A DNA stretch of 64,000 nucleotides from Amyelois transitella (taxonomy: Eukaryota; Arthropoda; Insecta; Lepidoptera; Pyralidae), in assembly GCF_032362555.1 (NCBI RefSeq), contig NC_083517.1, positions 82,001-146,000 on the forward strand, written 5' to 3'. The notes beneath the pieces are model-generated. The model saw nothing but the letters and a program-made list of their open reading frames with translations, was not told the DNA's origin and did not search any database. Position numbers and translations under genes: made by a program. Below are positions 1 through 11,624 of this stretch, piece after piece; within the stretch, counting starts at the first letter, position 1, and each line of letters begins with the position of its first letter.

Positions 1-1094
1 GAACTCTTCTATTTACTACAATAATGTATCTTATACCTATCTAAACGTGCCCAATAGAGAAACTTATGAATGATAATAATTAATATATCAAGGTTATGTA
101 ATGAGTTAATATGGAGCACGTCACGTGGAATATCACTTCCAATAAACATTAATTATTATCGGATAGTTGAAAGTGATAAGGATAGGTTTGATCTAGGTCA
201 CATTATCTCGTCTCCAAATATGAGATGTGCATTTATAATATTTAGAGGTCACACGGTTGCATCCATTTTCCAAGTTTGTCATTTATTATTCCTGACTGAG
301 TTCTGCCAGCAAGCGTCAATAGTTTTTAATTGGTTTCAGTTTGTTGGTTTTCCTTTCGTTTTATTGTATTAAAATAATGTAACTGACAATCGGAAGAAGC
401 CTGCCCCCCATACCGACCCTTACGGTCAGCACATCAAACGTGTGTAGACATACTGAATAAACGATAGGTAAGTAGGTATTTGTAAGACTAAAACTTTATT
501 CTCCGATTTATACGAGTATTGTAGTAATATACGACCTATAATGATTACCTATACGTATTAAAAAGACGCTTCGTGTTGTTGAATAATTTTTATCCAGTCA
601 GCTGCATGATGGTTTGGATTATTTGGCGAGGTTTGGATGCATATTATAGCGGGTTGTTTTATTTTAACTAGGTGCCTAGCCTACCAAAATTTCAATAGCT
701 GGATTAAAAGGTATTTTACAGTATAACATACAAATTTTCCCATTTAAACCACAAAGACACACATGTAGATGTATAACAATCAATAAGATATCAATTGCAC
801 CAATACAGAGTAAGGTCACTGGCGAGCACTAGCGAGCCGTGGGACTAAAGGGAGACTGATTGCCTGATCATTTCTTACTTATGTAAGTACTCTATCCGCA
901 AATTTATTTTACAAGTGATAAGTGTCTATACTACCGTAGGTTAGGTATTCTGGGCCAAGCCAACAGAATCTTGAAGAAAAAGATGCAAAGATTACTTGCT
1001 AAGTAATCTTCAAAACACAGGTCAGCCACAGCCTGGTCCATTAGAGTAACTAAAACGCTTAAATAAATCTGTGCCTACAATGTCTTGGTTCCAG
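1..1094. other. non-coding stretch, probably UGT intron
   Basis: No exon could be supported here. An open frame at 70-372 has no family resemblance and AT-rich, intron-like composition. The stretch ends in a splice acceptor (AG at 1093-1094) of the glycosyltransferase gene, so it is probably intron, with the N-terminal exons lying left of the window. Confidence 0.5.
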
Positions 1095-4000
1095 TACATG
1101 GAACGATTCCTGAACGAGTCTGAGCACGGCGTGGTGCTGTTCAGCTTCGGTTCGCTGATCAAGACGGCCACCCTCCCGCCGCACAAGGAGCGGCTGATCG
1201 TGCGCGCGCTGGCCCGGCTGCGGCAGCGCGTCATCTGGAAGTACGAGGACAGCGGGGAGCTCGGCACGCGCCAGGGGAACATCCTGAAGGTGCGGTGGAT
1301 CCCGCAGTACCAGCTGCTACGTAAGTACTAGTATAAACTGTCTTTTATCTAGCTGAAAATTTTTGATGGAGAAAAAATGTAGCAATATTTAACTACTTAC
1401 ATATATTAATGGAAAATTTCTTCAAAATCGATTCAGCGGTTTAAATGTATAAGCGAGACAGACAGGCAGGTAGAGTTCCGCATTTAAGTATAACGTACAA
1501 CTGCACTATGTTGAATTTGGGCCAAACTGCTCAATGAGTGTAAATGTCAGCCATGGGGGCTAAGGAGTTAAAATTATTTGACCAACTTAATTTTAATTAT
1601 TTTACTCTAAGTAATCATAGAATCTTAACCCTTCATTGCATGATTTTTCCTATTTCTTTTAAAATAAATCAGGTTGATGTAATTAATGCTCTAGATTAAA
1701 GGAAAAATATTTAAAAAAATCCTAGTATAAATAAGTATTTGAATTATTTAAAAAACAGTGATAAAAATTTACATCATTATACATTGTTACATATATAACT
1801 CATTACTAAATAAGTCAAAAGATATTGTTTACTTAATCTCCTTTATTCTAAATGATAATTTAAAAAACAATTATTATTTTTATTCAACCACAAATTAACT
1901 TCACATTGATTACACGAAATTGTGGAATAGCCTTTACATGTGGGAAATTTACACCGAAGTGACCTTTCTTTTTTTTTATTGTAATTCTTCTTCTAGTAGA
2001 CTGGTACTAGGGTTTTGTTGTACGCAATAGTCATTTATAAAGTTGCCAGCAACAACAAATTTAAAGTTTACAGTTTTTGAGTACCTTTTTTTCTTCACTA
2101 AATGTTATGATTGAAATTTCCATCACCATGCAAAGAAGGGTTAACACTACTCGTGTCGGAGAAAAACAGAAAGACCAACATCTACACAAACCGCAGCCAA
2201 AGCGTAAATAAGATCAACATTGTCCATTCCATTAGCTACAGATCTTCTCCATGGCCAACTGCTGGGCGTTAGCCTCCTTCTTTCTTTGCTTATCTTCTCC
2301 ATCCCGGGCCAACGCAATCCAGTTCTTTGTTACCAGCGCTGTACTTAATGTCATCGACACCTCTTGCCGCTGGATGTCCCACGCTTCGGATGGATACCAT
2401 TCTGTAACAGCTTTCATTCTAGCTAGGTGACCTGCTTATGTGCTTTGATCTACATAATGCTTATTGGGTTATCTGATACGAGTATTTAATTGTAACAGTA
2501 ACACACAATTTACAATAGAAGCAGTAGGTAATTACAAGATTTCTCAATTGCGTTGCGTTCTCTTCGCGGTAATTTTCTGATTACCGTTAAGGAAGACGTG
2601 ACGAAAGACTGATTAGAAAAAGTGAAAATACAACATCTAGGTCTCTAGCTTCGTGACAAAGAAAAAAGGTTTTACAATGGGTACCTACTTACAATGATAA
2701 CAGTAATCTCTATGCTACAGGGAAAATCGTCAGACTTATAAGTAAGCATGCATCGGACAAAATTATTCATCTTTTCACAGTATCGCAAGCTCGTGACCCA
2801 TGGGTTAAAGTTACCGATAATTGAAGTTATCTCGAACACGACAGTATAATAAATAATTGTTTTAATTTGAAAAATAATCACCTAACGATATGTAAGTAGG
2901 ATATCGATGTGGTCTTTTTTACAGAAAAGATAATACCTAACTAAGATAACTGCATCAAAAACAATCAGGCTGTTGCGATTTCTCTGAAACCAAGTTGTGT
3001 CGGTTGACCTGACATGACTCGAGGTGGAAGATCGTTCATTGTATCTGGTAAACAATGATATTATTTCCTAATATTTTCGTTGCTGGCCGTACGAACAGTA
3101 AACTAACCTCGAACAGCATATTTTGCGAGTTATTGTTTTCTCGACGCTGCCAAGCGTATTCTGTGACATGATTGATAGCTGTGGAATTTTACATCTTTCA
3201 TATACCTACAAAAAGTGCTGGAAAAAGACCGTCAAACATTGTGTGACCACAATTTTAGGAAAGCCTATTTCGAGCATGGAGGTCAAGAGTACCCAAAACC
3301 GACGACAGGGATTATGGCAAATGTTTAGATATTATCGTCGTTTACCGCCCCATTTTTTTGTATTGCTCGGCATAAAGAGGCGTCTCTATGTCGAGCACTA
3401 GGTACAATTTTTTTCAGTGTCCAATTTAAAAGAATAAAGGGAAGATAAAGTGCTTAGTAGTTTTTGATCTATTTCAGGACACAAAAAGGTGGTAGCGTTC
3501 GTTGGTCACGGTGGCCTGCTGGGCATGACGGAGGCGGTCGCGGCCGGCAAGCCCATGGTGGTGGTGCCGTTCTTCGGCGACCAGCCGCAGAACGCCGCCG
3601 CCGCCGCCGCCGCCGGCATGGCGACCACGGTGTCCTACGCCGACCTCACTGAGGAGTCGTTCACGGAAGCGCTTCACACTGTACTTAGTGCCGAGTAAGT
3701 AGTACTAAATTACCGTAGTATTACTAGAGTAGAATTAAATCCATTATTGTTCACGTGTGTAAAAACTACTCGTACCTACCTGCTGCTGACCGTCTTTACT
3801 TCAATTCCCATTATAAAATATTGACTTGATTAGTGCATAGTACTTACGTATTGTTCCTCACTATGAAAATACATATAACTTATTTTGGCACTATAGAGAT
3901 GATTCTAAGTAATCCTACTTATCCCTTTTGGTTTATCTAGACAGTGTTGGACAAGTAATTTTTTGAGTATTGCTTTTTAGTGCGTAGGTATATTGTAAGT

Positions 4001-5619
4001 AAGAATGCCTATCTTACACTAAGAAAGTTATTCATCATAATCATAACTGCAGACCACACAAATAACAAATTCTAATAAAACAAACCCTGGCGCATGTGCA
4101 AAACCGGCTTTATTTTTATTTGGCTTCAGTCCATCTCGTAACTCACGCTAGTCCACGCATCGGTCAGCGGCTTAGGTACTGTTCGTTATCTAATACCACG
4201 TTGTTAGAACATTGATCGCCGGTGGTCAAACGGTTAAGGCGCTTGATTTAGAAAAGCATAACACACAGGAGGCACAGGTTCAAACCTACCGCAATCACAT
4301 ACTAAACCCTGCTCCCGATCTAGGCAACTAATGTTTAGCCGTGATCCAATATACTTACTTAGGTATTTAGGTTCTCCTGCAAAGGTCGTGTACGTCAGAC
4401 GGGGAGTGACTTCGTGTAAAACCTGGCTTACCCAATCCGGTCATAGGCGCACCCGGGCTCCTTTCTACTACGGTACTAAGTTACTATGATTTACGCCTGT
4501 TAGAATAATTATAGTATCTTCCTACTAGGGCACAATTCCATCTTTATACTTACCACCAGTTAAACGTGACCTTAGATTCTTGTGACTTGATCCTTGAAGA
4601 GAAAGTGTTATAATTAGGTACCTTTGTACAAATACTACTACACACACATATTTACCTACTAGCTGTGTCCGCAACTTCGTCCGCGTGGAATAGTTATTTT
4701 GGGCATTATTGAAGCCCTCAAGGGTGAATAATTTTCCCCGTATTTTTCACATTTTCCTTTATTTATTTGCTCCTTATAGTTGCAGCGTGATGTTATATAG
4801 CCTAAAGCCTACCTCGATAAATGGTCTATTCAACGCAAAAAGAATTTTTCAATTCGACCCAGTAGTTCTTGGGATTAGCGCGTTCAAACAAACAAACCAA
4901 CTCTTGAGCTTTATTATATTAGTATAGATAAATATAATAATTAATTATTTATAGCTTTTTATATCGATTCAAAAATGACGAAGTTCCATACAAACTTGCA
5001 CCCCCTATTTCATCCCCTTGGGATAGAATTTCAGTATAAAAAGTAGCCAATATTCTAATCCAGGTTACTAACTATATCTATGCCGAATTTCGTTCAGATC
5101 CGTTGGGTACCTAGATTTTGCGTGATGCGCGTACAAACAGACAGACAAAAATTAAAAAAAAATATTGTAATGGCTTCTATTGACCCTAAAAAGACCATTT
5201 ATAATTTTTTTTCTTAAATATCTGCAATGAACAGACAAAGTTCAGTTACAGTTTTATTCTATGTATGGATTTGTCGACTCATTGGCACTGCCTCGTATAT
5301 AATTTAAAAAAAATAATGTCGTTATTTCAGAGTCCGCCTGAACGCCCGCCGGCTGTCCAGCATGTGGCACGACCGCGCCGCGCCGCCGCTGGACACGGCC
5401 GTGTTCCGCACGGAGCGCGCCGCGCGCTGGGGGCCGCGCGACCCGCTGCACGCCGCGGCCCGGGACCTCGGCTACATTCAGATCGCGCTGTTGGACGTCG
5501 CCGCTGCAGTGTTGTTGGCTGTTTGTGTACTTGTTTTGTTAGTTATTCTAATTGTATCCATAATTTTAAGGATTCTGAAACGTTTGTTTAGCAGTAAGCG
5601 TAAGGAGAAACTTCACTGA
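1095..5619 (+). CDS. UDP-glycosyltransferase, C-terminal half (partial)
   Basis: This is the C-terminal part of a membrane-bound UDP-glycosyltransferase, an ER enzyme that moves a sugar from a UDP-sugar to small lipophilic compounds, as in insect detoxification and pigment metabolism. The exons are 1095-1320 (donor gtaagt), 3478-3694 and 5331-5619 (stop TGA). Joined phases 1 and 2 keep one frame of 243 residues. Exon 1 carries EHGVVLFSFGS. Exon 2 carries the UGT signature region, FVGHGGLLGMTEAV through PFFGDQPQNA, which binds the UDP-sugar. Exon 3 carries a hydrophobic helix and a basic tail (KRLFSSKRKEK), the usual ER-retained C-terminus. The usual T/S before the signature His is Gly here (FVGHGG), and an alanine run follows the DQ motif. 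A poly(A) signal AATAAA lies at 5968-5973. The N-terminal aglycone-binding half lies outside the window. The exact UGT subfamily cannot be given. Confidence 0.9.
1321..3477 (+). other. UGT intron, AT-rich
   Basis: This is the intron between the first two visible UGT exons. It is mostly AT-rich unique sequence. A tail-like scrap at about 1420-1500 (gcgagacagacaggcag) resembles common lepidopteran retroelement 3' ends. Around 3280-3303, about 24 bases match the 3' ORF region of the LINE at 23859-23890 with a few changes, suggesting a decayed LINE scrap. A minus-strand open frame at 2232-2417 is not recognised. Confidence 0.45.
4218..4478 (+). mobile_element. tRNA-derived SINE in UGT intron
   Basis: The 5' part looks like a tRNA gene with RNA polymerase III boxes: A box tggtcaaacgg at 4223-4233 and B box ggttcaaacc at 4278-4287. 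A tail of about 180 bp follows, containing cgtcagacggggagtgac and acccaatccggtcatagg. That tail recurs, diverged, at 38925-39040 (minus), 40325-40455 (plus) and 53890-53995 (plus), so it is an interspersed family rather than a real tRNA. Confidence 0.6.
4658..4927. repeat. interspersed repeat (long copy)
   Basis: The copy begins actagctgtgtccgcaact and ends in ttatattagtatagat. A shorter version with an internal deletion lies at 43861-43985, sharing the starting cttcgtccgcgtggaatag and the ending taatattagtata. A further unrelated retroelement-like tail with cagacagac follows at about 4960-5135. Confidence 0.6.
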
Positions 5620-5967
5620 AGTATGGTGTAGGGCTTCAGCCTGCGGCTACGCACGCAAAGTGCAGCCTGTGTTGTTCTGTTTTAAGTGGGTAGTTTCGTC
5701 CGAATCTATTGAGTAATTTTTGCGTGAAATGCATGAATTTAAAAGAATGGGCGTAGTCTAAACCTATTTTGATTTAATTAAAATCCACCAGACTCAGGTA
5801 TTTTTGCGCTGTTCTTGTGAGGATTAAAGTTATGATTAAAATTGTAACTATTTTAGTGCTGTGCTGATAGATATGTAAATTTGATAATGCCAAAACCTGT
5901 CTCAATTTGTAAATATATGAGGACAAAAGACAATAATTTGTTTAAAGCTTTATTTAGACGCCATTAT

Positions 5968-5999
5968 AATAAAGTGCAACGATTTGTTAAATATTTATT
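5968..5999. terminator. facing poly(A) signals of UGT and KIFBP
   Basis: AATAAA on the plus strand (5968-5973) serves the UGT, and TTTATT at 5994-5999 (AATAAA on the minus strand) would serve KIFBP. The two convergent transcripts therefore end within a few tens of bases of each other. Confidence 0.6.
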
Positions 6000-6222
6000 G
6001 TTTTTATTTACCGAGATTTCTGAATAGATTGGTACTTCCAGAGATCCATCGATCCTTCAGACTCCACCCCTAATTAGAGTATAAATAAAAAAAAATAACA
6101 GACATTAAGTAATAGTAACAGCTCATCAGTTCACTTTTATAGATTCTTTGAACTATTTCATTTATAAAGCTTGAGTATATTTATAAATTATGCACACAAT
6201 TAAATGCAAGCCTATTTATCTG

Positions 6223-8416
6223 TTAATTTTGTGCATTCAGTTCAGCTTCCAGCTTCTTGACCTTGATGGGCAGGATCTTGACCATTTCGCTGCACAGGCT
6301 GAACTCCTCCTGCATCATGGCAGCTGCGTCCGGGTCATTTGAACAGATCTCCACCACTGCATTGTATGATTCGTAACTCTTACTTACGTGACTCAATTGC
6401 ACTTGTTTATCTACCGCAATCCTCTTCATGCTGTTTCTGCCAATGAAGGCATACGCGCTTACAACAGGCCTGATCAACTCGAAGTCCAGTTTGGCGGGAA
6501 ACACCCCGTTTTTATCCTTGACGGAGTTCAAGAAGTGATCGTAATTCTCAATACTTTTCTCACACAACAAATTAATTTTATTCAAGGCGTGCGGAGTGGG
6601 CTTTTCTTTAGTTCTGTTCAGTTTATCCAGTTTAATATTAAGAATATCTGAATATACCTCACCGAGTTCAAACCAGAGTTGGCGACAATACTGCAAGTAA
6701 TACGTCGGATTTATCTCTTTGATGAGATCCTCGAGCATGTCAATACGTCTTTTGTGCATTTTAGAACGTCTTTCGTCATCTTCTTCAAAAAATGCTAAGT
6801 AACTGTACGACTGGGAGCTGTCCTGGACTAGCTCTATGTAATCTGATGCTAAAGAATCCAATTTGTAATATTCTTTAGCCTTATTCAACCACGTCTGACA
6901 GCACAGGAAGACCCCGCGGGTGTCTTGGTAGGTCAGCAGGAACTTGTCTGTTATTTTACTCTCATATTTTGAGACATCAATATTGGAAAAAGTCACTGTC
7001 TTCATGTCTCCACCACAAATATTTTCTGAGTCATCTAAAGTCAAATTAGACATATCTGTAATGAAAATAATGTTTATCAATTTCAACTACCTGAGGAAAG
7101 AAAGTCCATTCATTTTTTTATTTAATTTTGATAAAAATCAGTTATGCCATGGTGATTGTATGATGCTCAGGAACCTCTTCATTTGGCCCTCAGTTATATT
7201 TTAAACATAATCTTACCAGAGTTTTGAACTACCTATCAGAAAATTTGAGAACAAAAGTTAAAAATTTTGAAGAAATCAAGGCCCATAACCAAAGGCCTTG
7301 TCACTGGGGATATAATTAATGAAAAAATCTGCATATCATGAGTTACTAAGAATTATGTCTGCAATATTTCAGCATTCTTTTCCAATTGGATGCCACTTTT
7401 GTTCTCATACATAAGTAGAAAATATAAACTCATAATTTAATTTAAAACACACCTGTTATGGCTTCGGTCAACCTCTCAGCATCATTCATGAGCCTGGCCT
7501 TGGATGCCATCATCAGCAGCAGGCAGTACTTGGCCCAGCAGCGAGCCACATCGGCTGAGCGATGTCTCAGAGTCTCCAGTTTAGCCAGAAACACCTCATC
7601 ATCACTCACACTCTCATGCAGTTTCTCCTCATATTGATCGAGAATAGTAGATGCTGCAGCCAAGTGATGTCGTGACTGATAGAACCCATTCTGCTCAGCA
7701 AAAAATTGTGACAATGTTGCCGAATTCAAAGCCCAGTCTATGGGTTCAAAGTCAGAATATTGCAGCTGTCTCCTTAAAGTCACATGACAATATATGGCAG
7801 ACTTTAAATTCTCTTTCAAAGAGCCATACACCTGAGCCAAGTAGTACAATGTCAGTGTGTGGGCCTTCTCCAGTAACATGAAATCTCCAACTACTGCTTC
7901 CCCAGAATTGCTCACCATATGATCTATAGGCAGTGGCATTTGTAAAGTGCACTTAAAAGTTTCATACAATTCCTTGGCTTTCAACAGGAAACTTTTTGCT
8001 TTTTCTGGTTCATCTCTGTTGGACCACAGGATACCTAGATTGTTATAGACATTGATGAGAGTGGTCACAATCTCTGGTTTTGATGAGTGTTCAATGAGGA
8101 GTCCCTCAGCCTCTGTTAACACTTTTTCACTCGAGGCAAAATCCTCAGTCTCCATATCTATGATGCCTACATTTAATAACACTGCTCCTTGCATTGCCAA
8201 CAGTTTGGTTTGATCCAAATTTGATTCGGAATTAATAACTTTCTTCAGTGAATCGCGCATGCTAGAGAGGATCTCTTTGGCTTTGTATTTGGACAAATAA
8301 GGCTCGTTTTCAGGATCATTTTTACTGTCTTCGTCTAGTAATTTACGCACTTTACCATAATTTTCTTTGAAATCATTGATTATTTCTTTTTCAGTCATTG
8401 CATTGGATACTGCCAT
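6223..8416 (-). CDS. KIFBP: KIF1-binding protein (KIFBP/KBP)
   Basis: KIFBP is a cytoplasmic TPR-like helical protein that binds kinesin motor domains and blocks their microtubule attachment. It is needed for neuronal axon growth in vertebrates. There are two exons: 8416-7453 and 7055-6223. The donor is GTGTGT and the acceptor TTTTCATTACAG, and joining in phase 1 gives 598 residues, close to the 621 of human KBP. Recognisable conserved blocks are HTLTLYYLAQVYGSL, the CHVTLRRQL region, ATLSQFFAEQNGF, VARCWAKYCLLLM, and in exon 2 SYLAFFEEDDERRSKMHKRR, which matches the family's MHKRRI block. The start ATG at 8416 is the first in frame. The gene runs tail to tail with the UGT. The 397-base intron has no recognisable repeat. 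Confidence 0.95.
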
Positions 8417-9560
8417 GTTTATTAAGGTTTTCTTCGTATAATCTTACAATTTTAAATTAAATGATGTTACACTTGTATTATTTTTGTATCTTATAAACCT
8501 GTAGATTTATAACTTACCTAAAGTTTATCGAATTATTTGTATTTACATTTTACAAATCTTCATGATTAACAACATAGTTAACCTCAAATCGGAATCTGTC
8601 ATCTCTTCTGTCTGTCAAATCCAATAGGGATGGGACACTGATCTCCGATGGTACGAAAGCTTAGGACGAAAACCATTAACGAATTACAGAGGCGAAATCC
8701 ATCCATTATTAAACATCTTTTGTTTCTTGAAACAACATATGACACAATGCAATAGTCACTTACAATAGAACTGAATGATGATATTGAGATTCAGAATTAA
8801 GTATATCTTTGTAAGCCTTTCCCTTGATTGACTTTAAACTTCTGGACCGGGACAAAGCAGCTGGCACACTTGTTTTCGTCGGCTACCGAAATTTACCTTT
8901 TTTACTGTAAGTCGAGGTAGGAGACTTATAACTTTTCCAGAGCGGACGTAACTAGGATAATCGCCGACAATATTTGAATTTTTGTATCCCATTTTCCAAC
9001 TTTAAGACCATATACGGGTACAATTCAATTGGTAACAGCATTACTGCAAGAAGGCGTAGTATCTTTAAATTCTACTGATTGTGACCGCCCGGGTGCCCTA
9101 TTTAGCGTACCGTGTCTTCACCTTTGGACTACTACAGCGTTCACCAAGTAGCTCGCTGTCCTCTGGCGGTTTCTTGCTGGATATCGTGTCTATAGCTAAA
9201 CCCACGCCCTCCTACAACTTATAAAGATTGTCTTTATTCTTTCAATTCAGTAAATTATCTCTCTTACCTGCGACGTCTTACCTAAAACGCCACATGATGT
9301 GAGTGAGACTTTTTACATACTTATAATAACTTTTGTAAAAAAAAAACGCCTCCAATAGATATCCTATTGTTTTAGTCTGTTAAATTTCTAAAACCTCTTA
9401 AGTGTAACAAACAATTTCCTGAATACCACATTAAAAGCGACAAACAAACATACATACAGGTCAAACTGAGAGCCACCTTGTTTATGAAGGTGGTTACACT
9501 TTTTCAAGTACAAGTTGCGCTTAAGCAAAGGCAAGCCACAATAAAACACAAGTTTGGAGA
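8417..9560. other. intergenic, KIFBP upstream region
   Basis: No gene is seen. The sequence upstream of the KIFBP start lacks an obvious TATA box. Around 8810-8860 there is a faint match to the window's abundant SINE family (gtaagcctttcccttgattg). Around 9425-9500 (acaaacatacatacaggtca, gccaccttg) there is a retroelement-tail-like stretch. Confidence 0.4.
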
Positions 9561-10228
9561 TTACTTATTTTGCACTGTTTTATTAGTTTCCCACAATTTT
9601 ACACAACCCATAACGATTTATGGGTGTAATGTGTATATTTACACATAATTACATAATTATGATTCATATTCCCCCATTCATAACAAAACTATTAAATATA
9701 ATGCTTAAAATATTATTTACATTGTACTGTTAAAATTCTTATCATAAAAACAACAAATCACACACAATTTAAGACACCATAGTGTTCAGTCAATTATTTA
9801 TAAAACTTTAAGTCAAAATAAAGAGAGCATAGAACTACCGTTAATTGAATCGAAGTATCAATAAGCAGAATATTTTGAGAGGGCTAGCTGAGAGGACAGA
9901 CAAGCCTATCCAGTCCAGTGAATTGATGCATTGGAGTTTAAAACTTTTTCTTATATCGAGCGTATCATCGGTAGAATTGAAAGGTGAAAGACCTGTCTCC
10001 CAATTTTAAGATGACGATAAATAATGATATCGACCTGTTTGTAGGACAAACCACCATCGACGAATTCAAATTCGTTTAGGTAATGCACAATAAATCAATT
10101 CATAATGCAGACATCATTACATCTACCAGCCTACAGATATAATATAACTGTAAATATAATGAAATTGATATCTAAAAAAGTAGTAAGTTCCAAGTAAACA
10201 TTAAAAAATACCACATATTAATGATTAA

Positions 10229-10486
10229 ACATACATACATATGGTCAAGTCTATATCCCTTGCGGGGTAGACAGAGCCAACAGTCTTGAAAAGACTGAAT
10301 GGCCACATCCTGCTATTTAGCTTAATGATAGAATTGAGCTTCAAATAGTGACAGGTTGCTAACCCATCGCCTAAAAAGAATCCCAAGTTTGTAAGCCTAT
10401 CCCTTAGTCGCCATTTACGGCATCCATGGGAAAGGGATGGAGTGGTCCTATTCTTTTTTGTATTGGTGCCGGGAACCACACGACAC
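10229..10486 (-). mobile_element. SINE copy, (TATG)n-tailed family
   Basis: This is a complete copy of the window's commonest repeat. Read on the minus strand it starts at gtgtcgtgtggttcccggca and ends at a (TATG)n tail. Shared core words include agtcttgaaaagactg, gtgacaggttgcta and cgacatccatgggaaag-type strings. Confidence 0.75.
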
Positions 10487-11184
10487 TAACGATTCAACAA
10501 GGGCAACAAACTTGACTTAATTTACATACAGGAATCAGAGTGATATGGGACTATATTGTTTCTATGATAGTTACATGTTAATCACGGCTAAGCCTTAACA
10601 GAGCTAACAATCTTGAAAAGCTGGCTTTGCACATATGGCTTAATGATGGAATTGAGATTGACGTAGTTTGCCTTCAGTATAGTGAGCTTTGTTTCCTTTG
10701 CTGCTGAATAACAATAGAAAAGTATATTTTTTCTTTTCACCAACAACTCTCAGATGAAAGGATGCCCAACAACACAAATCACTGTCTAATTTTATACAGA
10801 AAATAATAATAATTATGACCATAACAATCATGTAAATCCAGAAATATATATTATTATAAATTAACAATGTCATTTAAATAAAAATTATATGATTGATTGT
10901 GAGAATCATATCAGAAATTCATCTAAGGTGGACAAAATATACACTAAAATATTTAAATGTAGACATAAAAGAAATCAATAATTATGTATGCACATGAACA
11001 CTGTTATAACAAATATAAAATTTATAGAATAATACCCATATGGTCTATACTTCTATGCTCTCATTATTTATCTCTTTGAGTTTGCATATTAAAATATGTA
11101 AAAAAGTTAGTTTTCATTTTATGAATAAGGGAATAAAATAGGTCAGATTTATATCAAAGATGCAGTTATACCCTATGGGATCTC

Positions 11185-11229
11185 ATCAAAACCATGAGAT
11201 GCTTACTGAAAGCATCTCATGGTTTTGAT
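11185..11229. repeat. perfect 20-bp inverted repeat (hairpin)
   Basis: Arms 11185-11204 and 11210-11229 are exact reverse complements around a 5-base loop. It lies downstream of MIER1, possibly in its 3' UTR. Confidence 0.85.
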
Positions 11230-11624
11230 AGTGATGAGATGAGAGATTTAGAAAAAAATTATATGCCAGCCCCTTTGATATGGATTCCATATGGGGAATA
11301 GACACAGTATATATAATAACAGCAGTTTTTGATACAAATCTGAGCTGCATAAATAGACAGTAAAACTTACATACTTCAGAGTTCAAGTGTTCATTGATAA
11401 TACTAAAAAGTATTTTCGCCAGAGGTTTATTAGAACAATCAATCTTCTAGGAAAGAGATAGATTCTCGTAGAATGCAGTTAAAAGTAAGACTTAAGAATG
11501 AGGAACTATTCTTATGAGAAGGAATATCCTTAGAGCAGTCCACTTAACTCAAGTATGTAAATCAACTTGTCACACTTTGTAAACAGTGCATTCTACTTGA
11601 CAACAGGCAATGCCATAATAAATA

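Larger units (their letters stand above)
9561..11624 (-). other. region downstream of MIER1, possible long 3' UTR
   Basis: There is no coding sequence. Minus-strand poly(A) signals (plus-strand tttatt) occur near 11428 and near 9578. The latter would give MIER1 a 3' UTR of about 2 kb containing a full SINE (10229-10486). A SINE scrap lies at 10595-10670 and a hairpin at 11185-11229. Confidence 0.4.

Noticed and set aside
70-372. 100-codon open frame at the left end as an N-terminal UGT exon
   Set aside because: No UGT motif, AT-driven composition and no matching splice phase.
2232-2417. Minus-strand open frame of 61 codons in a UGT intron
   Set aside because: No family recognised, no splice context and no repeat partner in the window.
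5254-5591. Proline/arginine-rich frames overlapping the last UGT exon on both strands
   Set aside because: They are other-frame readings of the GC-rich exon whose correct frame ends in a helix and basic tail.
6388-6651. Plus-strand frames antisense to KIFBP, MIER1 and ELMO
   Set aside because: Shadows of conserved minus-strand exons, with no independent support.
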